Assembly: GCF_905220365.1 (NCBI RefSeq)
Contig: NC_061154.1
Coordinates: 2,666,001-2,730,000 of the forward strand
Source: Vanessa cardui
Lineage: Eukaryota; Arthropoda; Insecta; Lepidoptera; Nymphalidae
Length of the DNA: 64,000 nt
Direction: 5' to 3'
Made by a program: the position numbers and the translations under genes
In this document: piece by piece, positions 50,006 to 60,999 of the stretch
How the letters are laid out: each line of letters begins with the position of its first letter
How positions within the stretch are numbered: position 1 is the first letter of the stretch
The notes under the pieces: generated by a model
The model's database searches: none
Told to the model about the DNA's origin: nothing
Seen by the model: only the letters and a program-made list of their open reading frames with translations

Positions 50006-50017
50006 TTTAAATATTTT

Positions 50018-50175
50018 TGTAATTACAGGCATAAGGAGTTAAAATTTTAGCTTCCAAGGTTGGCCGAGCATTGGCGATATTGGTTTGTTAATATTTTTTA
50101 GAGTGCCAATGCATATAAGCCACTATGGTTGGGAGCTCTCCAACTTTTGCCAGCCTATCCTAAATAAATAAAAAT
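50018..50175 (+). repeat. Strongly diverged repeat A 3' part
   Basis: It contains 'acaggcataaggagttaaaa', 'ttccaaggttggccgagcat' and 'gcctatcctaaataaataaa', which follow the repeat A order with heavy decay. Confidence 0.45.
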
Positions 50176-51032
50176 TTAATTGTAAACATGAAACTTATGC
50201 ATATTTATAAAATAGTACACAAGACAGATGACAAGTTTTGTATAGTAACAAACATCTTTATATAAATTTCAATTGTGTTTTGTCATTGGAAATGTATTAA
50301 AAAGAACATGAACGTTTCTTGAAATAAAATGGCAGTTATTGAAAGACATACGTAAGCCTTTTTAATATGACTCTGTGTGGGTTTACAATGAACGAAATAA
50401 ACTCATGTCGTTTCAGATATAATGCTCCATTCGCTGAATAGTTAAGAGTCAGTTCCACGATTTATCAAGTAGTATACTTATTTTAAACGCAATATATGTA
50501 TATTTGTGTCCTTTTTATTTTGCCGTTTTGTTTTGTGTCTTTAATAAATAATTGAATTAATTTAACAACTGACGATCTGTAAACCCATGCCGTGTTTATT
50601 TTTTTCTAATTCATTACATTTTTTGAATATTTAATATTCTAAATTGTCATATTGAAAATTATTTTTATCATTTTCTAAAAAAAGGCCAAAAAACTCGGGC
50701 TCAACAATATTATTTATCGATATTTTTGGCCTCAAGTCTTAGCAAATTTATAATAATTACTTATTACACTTTTTGTTCTTAGGGGTCGTGATGAATAAGG
50801 CGCCTGAAGCGCAAAGGCAAAGGAATGCCCACTAATAATCCAGCGGTATCCACTCTATCTTTTCGAGGAACCTAACAGGTTCGCTTACATATCGCATACA
50901 TTCGTTCTCGGGTTCTCGCTGATATCAATGCTACTCCAATGACATTATAGTATCATTATGTTATTATAGTATTTATTAATTTGTATAATAGAATGTTTTG
51001 TTCTAATTATGACAGCACTATCGTTATTTCTC
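50176..51032. other. Non-coding stretch, possible LINE remnant
   Basis: No clear family. The piece 'cccactaataatccagcggt' with 'atccactctatcttttcgag' (about 50828-50870) has a repeat-like feel and may belong to the same LINE relic as the zinc-knuckle fragment at 51033. Confidence 0.35.
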
Positions 51033-51149
51033 AGGCGGAGGCTTTAGCATGTCCCCAATGGACTAATGGAACCCTTTTCAGAAGCCAAAATGGCTTAAAG
51101 ATTCATACAACCCGCTGTCATAGATGCCAGAGATTCGATTTATTTTGAA
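51033..51149 (+). pseudogene. C2H2/C2HC zinc-knuckle relic, probably LINE-derived
   Basis: The frame reads AEALACPQWTNGTLFRSQNG, then LKIHTTRCHRCQRFDLF and a stop. The spacing C-x2-(W)-...-F.s..GL..H....C matches the zinc finger found near the N-terminus of several LINE polyproteins, but the second cysteine of the first pair is tryptophan (TGG instead of TGT/TGC), which would abolish metal binding. A pyrimidine-rich 'ttatttctcag' precedes it and could mimic a splice acceptor. A decayed host zinc-finger exon is less likely but not excluded. Confidence 0.5.
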
Positions 51150-51491
51150 AATCTTTTAGCAAAACGTCAACAAAATATTCCACTTATATAAATAATCCCT
51201 AAGGGAGCGAGAATGTTTCTAGATTTTTATCCGATGTAATTAAAAAATGTTAATGTTAAATTTAAGAAAACATTAAAAAATGTTTTTTTTTTGTTTTTTT
51301 TTTTATAGCAATTCGTCATAATAAAATGTATTCACATTTTATAAATTTGACCAATTATTACGTTCGATATAATGTTGATAAAATCAAAAATGGCACCATT
51401 ATCGATAAAAACTAAAATACTTTATTAGGTACTCAAATTTTAATTCACAAATTTCAAATAACAGCATGTTTGGTTCATCGTACGAAGTTTT

Positions 51492-51550
51492 TTTTTTATA
51501 GGGGGCAAACGAGCAAGAGGCTCAGCTAATGGAAAGTGAATTAGGAGCAG
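51492..51550 (-). repeat. Repeat B 3' fragment
   Basis: The + strand 'gggggcaaacgagcaagagg' and 'ctcagctaatggaaagtgaa' is the reverse of the family's 'caggtgagcctcctgctcgt' end. Confidence 0.55.
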
Positions 51551-52200
51551 AAACATTGTATCTTATTTTCTTAAATGCAATGAGCTTCACTAAGAGATAA
51601 TATACACAAGCAGAAGATCCGTTAGTTGAGTGCGCAATAATTACATGTAAAGAGGTTTTTAAAATAATAGAAAACTCCATTTGATTTTATGAATAAAAAT
51701 TCAAACACATAATTTAAATCCAGTTGGTTAATTATTGCCACACAGAATCTAGAAAAAAATAAGGTAGTTTTATCATTTCACGTTGAAATTTGATAAAGTT
51801 TGTCACGTTGGCCACGTGGTCACGTTGGTTTCGTTGGTTGCGCTGAGGTTTGGTTACGTTGAACTTTGGTGAGCTTCCAATATTTATGAAATTTTAATAC
51901 TTTTATTGTTACACTCTTTCTGTCAGTATTGTTTCTCAATTCTTTGTTTTGGCGTTCTGAATTTGCACAGTGATTTCATACATATTTTTAAATGTTTTTG
52001 ATTATGTATATGTATCTATTACCTTCTTTAAATAAAAAGTAAAGTAGTAAAGTAAAGTAACAGCCTATACATTTCCACGCTGTTCCAGTGCGGGTTGGTG
52101 GAATACACATGTGGCAGAATTTCTATGAAATTTGTCACATGCAGGTATCCTCACGATGTTTTCCTTCACCGCCGAGCATAAGATGAATTACAAACTGAAA

Positions 52201-52413
<213 letters not shown>

Positions 52414-52505
52414 TGCTTACCTGGGTTAAAAACCGCAATCATCGGTTAAGATGCGAGTGTTCTAACCACTGTTTTAAGCACGAATATATATATATATATA
52501 TATAT

Positions 52506-52709
52506 TGTTGGAATAAACAAGCAACATCATCGTCAAGCCATACAACTTCCCTATTTAAAAAAAAAAAGGCGGGAGATTTGTAGTTGACACATTGAGAATG
52601 GCAATTATAATTATTACGGTGTAATGTGATTATTGATGGTTATTTGTGTTGTAGACTAAATGTTTTTCTTTTGTGGTAGATTGATTGTTATTATAAATTA
52701 AAGATAATT
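52506..52709 (+). repeat. Left direct terminal repeat (LTR-like)
   Basis: Starts 'tgttggaataaacaagcaac', contains an A-run followed by 'gcgggagatttgtagttgac', ends near 'aattaaagataatt'. It differs from the right copy at only about eight positions by eye, so both are young. Confidence 0.88.
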
Positions 52710-52808
52710 GTTTTAGAAGTTAACCTACTTCCTACTTCTGGTTCTTAAATCAGAAGTGGGATACGCCTGTGTCCACTTACAATAGTAACAAATAACCAAC
52801 AATCTATT

Positions 52809-53171
52809 TTGCTATGTCTGATACGATATCGTTTTCGTTCTTGTTATCATCGCTCCCGCGGTAGTGATCGTGATAGTTTGGTGAAAAAGGCGATAAGTAA
52901 AAACATAGCTAGGCTAAATGCGATTGAGGAAAGCACAACGATTATCATGCAAACGCCTCCGCGTATCGTGGCCAACACATGTCAGAATTATAGCGAATTA
53001 CGTTCATCAGCTTATACATTTGCTGACGCCTTGTTCTCGATTACCCGCAATAAGCAACGTGATAATAAGTTTGATTCGAGACGAGACAACACTTCCACTT
53101 CTTGGGAAGCTTGGCGTAAGATATGCAGGAGCCGAGCAGGCGACGAAAGTTTCTCCAGATGGTCGCTATGA
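52809..53171 (+). CDS. Hypothetical 120-residue ORF in the 2-kb element
   Basis: ATG at 52809, stop at 53169-53171; the product is basic, with many Arg, Ser and Lys. It starts MLCLIRYRFRSCYHRSRGSD and ends SRAGDESFSRWSL. It has no membrane segment, cysteine cluster or catalytic motif that I recognise. Another frame (52918-53181) is also open over 87 codons, so coding status is uncertain. Its position between the left terminal repeat and the minisatellite is where an LTR element would carry gag, and a gag remnant is a guess. The base composition is richer in GC than the surroundings. Confidence 0.3.
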   Translation: MLCLIRYRFRSCYHRSRGSDRDSLVKKAISKNIARLNAIEESTTIIMQTPPRIVANTCQNYSELRSSAYTFADALFSITRNKQRDNKFDSRRDNTSTSWEAWRKICRSRAGDESFSRWSL

Positions 53172-53435
53172 ATTAAAATAGCGCAAGTGGCAAGACCACT
53201 CAAGCGGTAGCTCAATGCATGGAAGGGTGAATGGTGCCCTGAAAGTTGCGTATCATTCGAGGGTGAGTTCAATCGTTTTTATTTTCCATGAAAGTCTGAC
53301 AGGTGAAGCAGTAATATAAAGCGAAGGTCTCTAGTAAGCCACCTGATTGAAAGTATGCCAAACGTTATCTCATCATGTCATACTATGAGTACTGCGTAAA
53401 CTGCCTCTGCTCGATGGATCTGTACCGTGGGTATT

Positions 53436-54056
53436 GCGTAATACTGCCTCTGCCCACAGGTAAAGATAATTGGGCATCGCGTAATACTGCCTCTGCCCAC
53501 AGATAAAGTTAAATGGGCATCGCGTAATACTGCCTCTGCCCACAGGTAAAGTTAATTGGGCATCGCGTAATACTGCCTCTGCCCACAGATAAAGTTAAAT
53601 GGGCATCGCGTAATATTGCCTCTGCCCATAGGTAAAGTTAATTGGGCATCGCGTAATACTGCCTCTGCCCACAGGTTAAGTTAAATGGGCATCGCGTAAT
53701 ACTGCCTCTGCCCACAGGTAAAGTTAAATGGGCATCGCGTAATACTGCCTCTGCCCATAGGTAAAGTTAATTGGGCATCGCGTAATACTGCCTCTGTCCA
53801 AAGGTAAAGTTAATTGGGTATCGCGTAATACTGCCTCTGCCCACAGGTTAAGTTAAATGGGCATCGCGTAATACTGCCTCTGCCCACAGGTAAAGTTAAT
53901 TGGGCATCGCGTAATACTGCCTCTGCCCACAGGTAAAGTTAATTGGGCATCGCGTAATACTGCCTCTGCCCAAAGGTAAAGTTAAATGGGCATTGCGTAA
54001 TACTGCCTCTGCCCAAAGGTAAAGTAAAGTGGGCATCGCGTAATACTGCCTCTGCC
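53436..54056 (+). repeat. 43-bp minisatellite, 15 units without indels
   Basis: The core 'gcgtaatactgcctctgccc' starts at 53436, 53479, 53522 and so on every 43 bases to 54038, giving 15 units with no length change; a shortened degenerate unit begins near 53395. Variants such as 'cagataaagttaaatgggca' and 'caggtaaagttaattgggca' alternate in the first units, suggesting two-unit duplications. Each unit contains TGGGCA and its reverse complement TGCCCA, so short stem-loops alternate along the array. A minus-strand open frame through it is a by-product. Confidence 0.96.
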
Positions 54057-54362
54057 CAGGATATGCGTCTCTATCCAATAAGTTTTATGTTTGTACCACA
54101 TCTTTAATGAGCGTGATTGACGAAATAGAAAATGGCTGAGTGAATGAGGGCCGCATAAGTGTGATGAATAGAAAGATTATAAAGATTAGGCAAATATTTT
54201 TCTATTTCGTTTATTTTTAATAAATTATTTTCGACAAATTTGTGTCATGATGATAACATCGTAGATGACGCTTATAGTCGGACCTTCTGCGAATCTCAGC
54301 ACTCATCAGCAATCTAGAGCCAGCGTGGGTGCCCGAGGACGGCGCACCGTCAGGAGATGCCG

Positions 54363-54566
54363 TGTTGGAATAAACAAGCAACATCAGGGTCAAGCCACAC
54401 AACTTCCCTATTTAAAAAAAAAAAAGCGGGAGATTTGTAGTTGACACAATGAGAATGGCAATTATAATTATTACGGTGTAATGTGATTATTGATGGTTAT
54501 TTGTGTTGTAGACTAAATGTTTTTCTTTTGTGGTAGATTGATTTTTATTATAAATTAAAGATTATT
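54363..54566 (+). repeat. Right direct terminal repeat (LTR-like)
   Basis: Matches 52506-52709. Immediately upstream, an open frame reading LEPAWVPEDGAPSGDAVLE ends in a TAA inside the first bases of this repeat, as the end of a pol-like frame might; this is speculative. Confidence 0.85.
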
Positions 54567-54666
54567 AATAATTTAAGAATATATATATATTGGTACTAAC
54601 CTAGGTTGAAAACCGCAATCATCGGTTAAGATGCGAGTGTTCTAACCGCTGGGCCATCTCAGCTCT

Positions 54667-55549
54667 TTAAATATTCATGGTATATTCTGGAAGTTTTGGC
54701 GTGTGTTGGTGCTCCTATGGTCAATTCCGGCGATGAATCATCGATCGAGATAACTAGAGGACCAAATCAAACAACGTCAAAAAGTTTGTCTTTTTTTAAA
54801 TATTTGACCTCTTTGTGAATCATCACTTAAAACTGTGGGTTATCATTTCACCTTTTGTAACTTATATATATCGGATAGATTTCAACAGGGACATTTGAGT
54901 CCGTGAAACGTTATCTACAGTAAAGACTGGTGTTTAGTATTCATAACCAGTTCTAAGGGCTTCTACAAAATTAAACTACAGCTACAATATAAGGCTGGCT
55001 CCTGGCGGATATACTCTTCGACAATCAACCAGGCTATCTTATGGCATTGCTATTAGCCTATCATCTTTAGAGAAGCGACTTGTACATATCGGAGTATGCT
55101 CTAAATGTATCAATGTTGCTATACAATTCGTTACATTTGAAATGAAAGGCGTTTCACGTCAAATGTATTGCAGTGCTACCAATATAGATACAAGAAAATC
55201 ACATTACCAACATGTACATATCCCACGGCAGAAAAAAGGCGTTTCATGTTAAGGAAAAAAGGAAAGGAATATTAAGAATAACAAATGACTGTTAAAATAT
55301 AGAACGATAACGTTACATAAAGTATTGTGATCTATTTATAGATATTGTGATTCGAATTTTGATCTTGATAAATTGTCGCTCAAGTGAACTGAACGAGTCA
55401 GCATAACTGTTTTTGTATGTGTGAAAGCTATATATCGTGTATCATCATACTACTTTGCTAGTGTGTGTGTACTAGCAGTTACTACAAAGTATATATATAC
55501 ATAATCAAAGATTGCAGGTTTAAGTACGGAAAAAATGCAAACAAGAGGA
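54667..55549. other. Non-coding stretch, no feature seen
   Basis: Repeated 'ggcgtttca' words near 55149 and 55230; otherwise nothing recognised. Confidence 0.4.
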
Positions 55550-55665
55550 GCACCAACCCGCATAAATAGCGCATGGTGAACGAGTTCCCAATTTTCTCCT
55601 CAAAGAGGAAATCTATTATCTTATAAATGGGTACTTTACAGGGTGTTACTTTACATTATCACATA
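55550..55665 (+). mobile_element. Old Metulj-type SINE 3' fragment
   Basis: It contains 'agcaccaacccgcataaata', 'ttctcctcaaagaggaaatc' and 'tacagggtgttactttacat', following the order of the SINE 3' half with heavy decay. Confidence 0.6.
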
Positions 55666-56595
55666 TAAATTGAATATAATAAACTCCACATCTTGTTTGA
55701 ACATCTGTGATGTCTGTAAGGAAAGCGATATCGTGCAAAACACAGCCATACGATCTGTCTCTAGAGAGGCTGTAATCCTCTAGAAAGCATTTCGTAGAGT
55801 AAGTTTATAGGTATAAAGTATTTGTACACGAGGTCTCGTTTAAAAAAGTTACTCGGGATTTAAAAGTCTTGGATTATACGTTAAGCGGTTTTTACGAGCT
55901 CAGTCCTGGCATGCGTCTCGGGTACATTTTACACCGCAATGCGACTTAAAAAAGTAACTAAATTAAACCTTCATTACCAACAGTGTTTTCTGAATTTATA
56001 CTCGTTTGTATAATATTAAAATTTGTTTACATTTTATGGACGCACATTTCGAGATGCACTCACACATATAATTCAAAACAACACATGCAAACATATATGA
56101 CTGTGTGTGTTTATATGTATGTATAATATAATAATTACAATCTACAGTTAGTGCATAAACTTTTGTTGATAATTATTTATCGACACATGTGTGTAATTAA
56201 GTATCTTACAATTATTTTTATTGCTTCTTTTATAAAATGACAGGTGGAAAATTAAACAGAATATCTTAATTACACTGTTTTCTTTGTGTTCAAGAGAATA
56301 TAATATTAAGGGGCGGATAGCAATTGCAGAAATGTAAAGTTTTTAATAACACACCATACTCTTAATATGAAATTGTTTGCCCCTGAAATAAGAAATGAAT
56401 TAAAATGTTAACTATTGTATTAAACATAATAAAATCTGGTCTTAGTGCTTCCCCACCTCTGTTTAATCTATCATAAAGAAACCCACTAAAAACACTTAAA
56501 CATTTTATAAGAAGTGATACAACAGATATGAATATATAGATATACAGACATATAATATACATAGATAAGACTTTGATTGATACGTATACCATTTA
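55666..56595. other. Non-coding stretch, no feature seen
   Basis: No repeat family or exon recognised. Confidence 0.4.
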
Positions 56596-56907
56596 GAAAC
56601 AGCCTGGTAAATTTCCCACTGCTGGGCTAAGGAGCCCAGCTGTTCCAAACCCTCTCCCATTAAGGAGAGGGTTTGGAACATATTCCACCACGCTGTTCCA
56701 ATGGGGTTGGTGGAAAGCACATGTGGCTGAATTTCGATGAAATCAGACACATGCAAAATTTCCTCACGATGTTTTCCTTCACCGCCGAACATGAGATGAA
56801 TTATAAAGACAAATTAAGCACATATATATAGTGGTGCTTGCCTGGGTTTGAACCCGAAATCATCGGTTAAGATGCACGCGTTCTAACCACTGGACCATCA
56901 CAGCTCT
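56596..56907 (-). mobile_element. Metulj-type SINE with local inverted duplications
   Basis: A full-length minus copy (+ strand 'aacagcctggtaaatttccc' to 'ccatcacagctct'). It is normal except at 56621-56680, where two back-to-back perfect palindromes replace the usual 'ctaaggcctcctctcccatt'. Confidence 0.92.
56621..56680. repeat. Two adjacent perfect hairpins in a SINE
   Basis: 56621-56640 reads gctgggct-aagg-agcccagc. 56641-56680 has 17-bp arms starting 'tgttccaaaccctctcc' around a 6-base loop 'cattaa'. The added bases are the reverse complement of the left and right flanks respectively. Confidence 0.95.
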
Positions 56908-57328
56908 CATGTACTATTTACGTATCTTAAAATTGTCTTTAAGAACTAGCTTTATTCATAAAGATTAAGTTCTTGTGTCCGCAATGAAAACCGTTTCATC
57001 ACTTCAGGTTAAAAGTTATTTAGCTAGATTGGCTATAAAATTCTCGCTTTAGTAGAAGTTATAAGTTATGAGGAGTTTTGAGGAGCTCAACTTACTTGGA
57101 ATTACGTAAGCATTTCATATAATAGTGAGATACTTACAGCGCGCCGTTTCAAAGTATTAACTAGATATGTGGATCGTCTGTTACTTTGGATTTACCGAAA
57201 AACTATTAATCTTATTAATTTAATGTCACCCATTTAGGTTTAATAGTATATTAATGTTATCAATATTATTGAGATATATTGCAACTAAGAGATAGTATAT
57301 CAGAAAGAGAACGCTGGCAAAACTATAG

Positions 57329-57661
57329 TATAGTACGACACAACTTAGATGTAGCATCGGCAAAATTCGTAAAACCGATCACATCCGAATTAAGTACGCC
57401 ATTCCGAATTATCGATATCTATTTCTTATGTGAATATGATCTTTACACAAACGTACCAACGTTTAATATCATATGACCTAATATATTCGTCAATTTGACA
57501 CGTCGTCGATATGCTTTCTCGGGTTGAACTGACACGAGAATCTATAGCGACGAACAGCGTTGAATGGCGCGATAGGGAGCTATTTCTATTGGTTGTGTAA
57601 ATCGGCAGTAATCAGTTTTACGAATTTTGCCGATACTACATCTAATTTGTGTCGTACTATA
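57329..57661. mobile_element. MITE with 51-bp inverted termini, copy 2
   Basis: 333 bp. The left terminus 'tatagtacgacacaacttag' extends to 'aaaaccgat'; the right terminus 'aattttgccgatactacatc' ends 'gtgtcgtactata'. The termini match over about 51 bases with three differences. It is closely related to 30437-30773, sharing 'agggagctatttctattggt'. No transposase frame. Confidence 0.92.
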
Positions 57662-57780
57662 TTTAGTTCTGCAGATCTTTTAACTTGTCATAACAATATA
57701 TTTTGATTGATACATAATTTTAACGTGAAATTAAATTTTTTACCGAACAGATAGGATTTGTAAACTTTAAAGAGCAGAGC

Positions 57781-57885
57781 ATACTCAATTTTTTTCGTAA
57801 CGCATCTGCAAGCCCTTCAATGTTGCAGATGTCTTGGTACGATGGTAGTCAATTTCCACCTTATTTATACCAAAAAATAAAATTT
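57781..57885 (+). repeat. Repeat B, diverged copy
   Basis: It contains 'aacgcatctgcaagcccttc', 'aatgttgcagatgtcttggt' and 'ttatttataccaaaaaataa'. Confidence 0.6.
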
Positions 57886-59148
57886 AAAAAGTTGGAAATT
57901 AATAAAAAATAATAATCAATTAGCTTTTCACATAAACGTGTCACATATAACTCCTTAAAATTATAACACAACGCCTTACTAATGACAAGTATTAAGCAAA
58001 ACGATTTATTACAGTATTTGATTTGACGAAAAAAGACAAATCTTTGTATGATTATTATCACATAATATTTAAAACTTGAGCCGATTATTTATCTTACGGA
58101 AATGATTCAGGCAATTGTATAAATTAAAATTGTTATTATAAATTTGAACACTAATTAATGCACATTCTACAGAACAGAACAAGAGTTAGATGTTAATAAA
58201 ACCATACTAATTATAAATATAAAACTAAATTATATTATTAGTAAGTACATTTAAGATTTAGTTTCAAGATCTCTTAATGATAGTAGAAGTATGTAACATA
58301 AAATATACCTATTATTAATTGACATTGCATCATTTCCTTTCTAATTCAAATCTATATATACTCATATTTAACGCCGTATATAGGTATGCTTTTTCTTTCT
58401 ATAGCGACCATTGTATTTTTAGTTTTTATAGTCAACTTACTACAACCATAACTGTCACACATACCAAGAAAAGTAGTTAGCCGGGTTCGTAGTTCTTTTG
58501 TAGTGAGCATCTAAGTTTGAAGTAGTATGGGGTGCAAATAAACAACAGTAGTATACCGGATAGCAAAAGAGTTAAAAAGTCTTAAATCAAAAAAATATAG
58601 TATTACGTAAATGTAAAGATTAGATGAAAAGTGAAATATAGAGTGACTTACAGAATAACCCTGCTAATATCTATAAAATACGAAAGAACACAAAATATAT
58701 ATCACGACATATGCAATGTAAAATTTGAATAAAAGGAACGCGACTGTAACGAAGCGAATTGTGGAAGTAAAACATTTTTATTTTCTGCAACAGCGAAACT
58801 GGTTGGACTGTAAAGAGAAATCGAAGACAAAAATACGAAGCTCGAGCTTTGAGTTTCCAAGAAACCGTTCAGAAAATATTAACAACATCCAGACACAACA
58901 AGCACGTTCCACGAACGTTTATGCTTTTAAACCAGACACGATTGCAATGTAGAGTTTCGTATTAAGTATTTTGAATGAAAAACTGTTAACGATATTATAT
59001 TATTTACTGTTAAAAACCTATTTGTTGGTAAATTTAATACAGATACAATGCCTTCAGAGTTTTTTCAAAAGTTTTTTTTCACAGAAATCATCAAAATATT
59101 ATTTTTTAGTATTAAGTTGGCGGACTGCTAAATGCGCACTTAATGTTA
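57886..59148. other. Non-coding stretch, no feature seen
   Basis: The open frame at 58725-58952 follows a pyrimidine-rich 'ttttattttctgcaacag' that looks like a splice acceptor, but the frame is unrecognised and I do not call an exon. Confidence 0.4.
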
Positions 59149-59577
59149 CATGGTCACCAATAGATATTGGTGCGATATTTACCATCGCCAATGCACCACC
59201 AACCTTGACAACTAATATATTATATCCCTTATGCCTAATGTTGTCTTAAATTTTCGCGACTACACATTGAAATAAAACTAGCTATAACGGATTTGAATCG
59301 TGTATATTAATTATTTTTAACATCCCGACGTTTCGAGCACTTTACAGCGTTCGTGGTCACGGGTAGATTGTAAAGTGCTCGAAACGTCGGGATGTTAAAA
59401 ATAATTAATATACACGATTCAAATCTGTTATAGCTAGTTTTATTCCTTTATGCCTGTAAGTACACTGGCCCACTCACCATTTTTACCGGAAAACAATACT
59501 AACTATTGCTCTTTGGTGGCACAATACCTGATGAGTGTGTACCTGCCAAAACGTGCTTGCGCAAATCTCTACCACAT
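59149..59577 (-). repeat. Repeat A copy interrupted by a snapback element
   Basis: The 3' half (minus) lies at 59149-59236 ('catcgccaatgcaccaccaa'), the 5' half at 59448-59577 ('agtacactggcccactcacc', 'cgtgcttgcgcaaatctcta'). They are separated by a 211-bp insertion flanked by the 8-bp repeat ttatgcct. Confidence 0.82.
59237..59447. mobile_element. Insertion with a 174-bp near-perfect snapback hairpin
   Basis: Arms 59271-59346 and 59369-59444 are 76 bp each and differ at a single base; the 22-bp spacer reads 'gcgttcgtggtcacgggtag' plus 'at'. The hairpin is preceded by 34 unpaired bases ('aatgttgtcttaaattttcg' onward). The flanking 8-bp duplication ttatgcct (59229-59236 and 59448-59455) supports a transposition event with a hAT-like target size. 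The arm motif 'acatcccgacgtttcgagca' is one I remember as dispersed in lepidopteran genomes. Confidence 0.88.
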
Positions 59578-59770
59578 AGTTAATAATGATAATAATAATT
59601 AGATACTTATAAAAACGTTAAATGAAATCTGTTAAATCTGAGAAAATTTTAAAGATAATTTCATAGAAGCTCAGCCAGGATACGAACTCAAGCTCTGATG
59701 TGAAGCCCTTACTTATAGAGAGAGTTCAAGACGTGAATTAAAATAATAAACTGAAGGAAAGAAAATCTGT

Positions 59771-59772
59771 GA

Positions 59773-59809
<37 letters not shown>
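59771..59809. repeat. (GA)n microsatellite
   Basis: An impure start 'gaaagagaaa' followed by about 13 GA units. Confidence 0.95.
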
Positions 59810-59810
<1 letters not shown>

Positions 59811-60178
59811 GCGTCACTCGCTAAAGCACGTAACATAATCATTATAATACGGATTATCTAGAAATTATGGCTGATAAACAATTTGTTGACCAAACGTGCT
59901 TCAACCGTTATTTGGTGTTCGATACCTCAAACAAAGATTGAAGCGTCTGCGATCAGTTTTCGTCCATCAACACTAGCGAGGCAACATTATAATAGTTTGG
60001 AATTTCAATATTGTACACGTTATTATTTTTAAGTATTTTCCATTTTCAAAATTATTTCTATTTGAGTCGCTTTATGAAATTTACTATAAGATTATATATT
60101 GTATATTTGCGTCCACATTAATTGTGTAATCACGCATGACATGCTTGATAATGGCTGCTATAATTATATTGTATTATA

Positions 60179-60420
60179 ACTAGCAACCCTCCCCGGCTTC
60201 GCACTGCTCCCATTCTGATACTAAATATACTACAGAATTTGTTTATTTACGACATCACATTACAAACTTCTATATGTATTATATGTAAAACCTTCCTCTC
60301 GAGTCACTCTATCTATTAAAAAATACCGCAGCAAAACCCATTGCGTAGTTTTAAAGATTTAAGCATACATAGGTCTATAGGGACAAAAAAGCTACTTTGT
60401 TTTGTACTATGTAGTGATAA
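60179..60420 (+). repeat. Repeat D copy
   Basis: It starts 'aactagcaaccctccccggc', contains 'tgatactaaatatactacag' and 'gcaaaacccattgcgtagtt', and ends 'tttgtactatgtagtgataa'. Full length, similar to 15261-15512. Confidence 0.85.
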
Positions 60421-60999
60421 ATGTACATTTAATAATAATCTGATATAATCAAAGTCTTTGTATCTTTTTATATTGATATTATAACGCAATGGATATAATT
60501 CAATTTATAATAAAAAAAACTAAATTCTAAGTAAATTTGTAATATGTTAAGTTATTTATTTAAAAAAATGTACAAATGGCTAGAAATGTCGTAAAACGTA
60601 CAGAGATTAAAGCAGCTTAGTCCTCACTGCACTCTACTGTAAAGCAAAGCGTAGCTTGGATTTCATGTTTATTAATGCATTTTCTACTGTTTTAATATAA
60701 AAACAAAAGGTATGAAAAAAATATGATCGAGGTTATGACCTGAAAATAATGTATAAAGTGAATGGAATTGGAAAATTCATAGAATTCTATTAATGGAATA
60801 AAGGAGAAAGTATAAACAATGTCATTCATTTCTTGGAATCTACTTGCTTTTTGAACTATACGTATTATTTTTATTTTATATTGAATGAAAAAATACTTTT
60901 TTTGTAATACCAGAAGATATTTTAGCATATGGTATTGTAGTTTATAATATTATCGAATTATAAAATACCGTACGGTATGAACGACAGGAATATTTCTCA
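60421..60999. other. AT-rich non-coding stretch, no feature seen
   Basis: No repeat or exon recognised. Confidence 0.45.

Larger units (their letters stand above)
52506..54566 (+). mobile_element. 2.06-kb element with about 204-bp direct terminal repeats
   Basis: Direct repeats at 52506-52709 and 54363-54566 begin 'tgttggaataaacaagcaac' and bracket an internal region with a short ORF (52809-53171), a 43-bp minisatellite and a GC-rich end ('gcgtgggtgcccgaggacgg'). The repeats start with TG as retroviral-type LTRs do, and the element sits inside a SINE's AT tract. No polymerase, protease or convincing primer-binding site is seen, so it would be a non-autonomous LTR element (TRIM/LARD-like). 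Because the flanks are AT repeats, no target duplication can be proven. A tandem duplication of host DNA is the main alternative. Confidence 0.68.
52473..54666 (-). mobile_element. Second SINE 5'-half copy, split by a 2-kb insertion
   Basis: The left piece 'ttttaagcacgaatatatat' (52473-52505) and right piece 'tatatattggtactaaccta' to 'gccatctcagctc' (about 54583-54666) together form the 5' half of a minus-strand SINE. It shares the unusual 'gatgcgagtgttctaacc' with the copy ending at 52472, whereas other copies have 'gatgcacgcgttctaacc', so the two halves arose by local duplication. Confidence 0.75.

Noticed and set aside
53436..54056. CRISPR-like regular array
   Set aside because: The whole 43-bp unit is repeated with no unique spacers, and the genome is eukaryotic; it is a minisatellite.
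53896..54078. Repetitive minus-strand protein
   Set aside because: It is a read-through of the 43-bp minisatellite, whose period is not a multiple of three, so it has no stable protein repeat.
58725..58952. Possible internal exon after a splice-acceptor-like tract
   Set aside because: No recognisable protein, no matching donor with coding support, and AT-rich DNA produces such tracts often.
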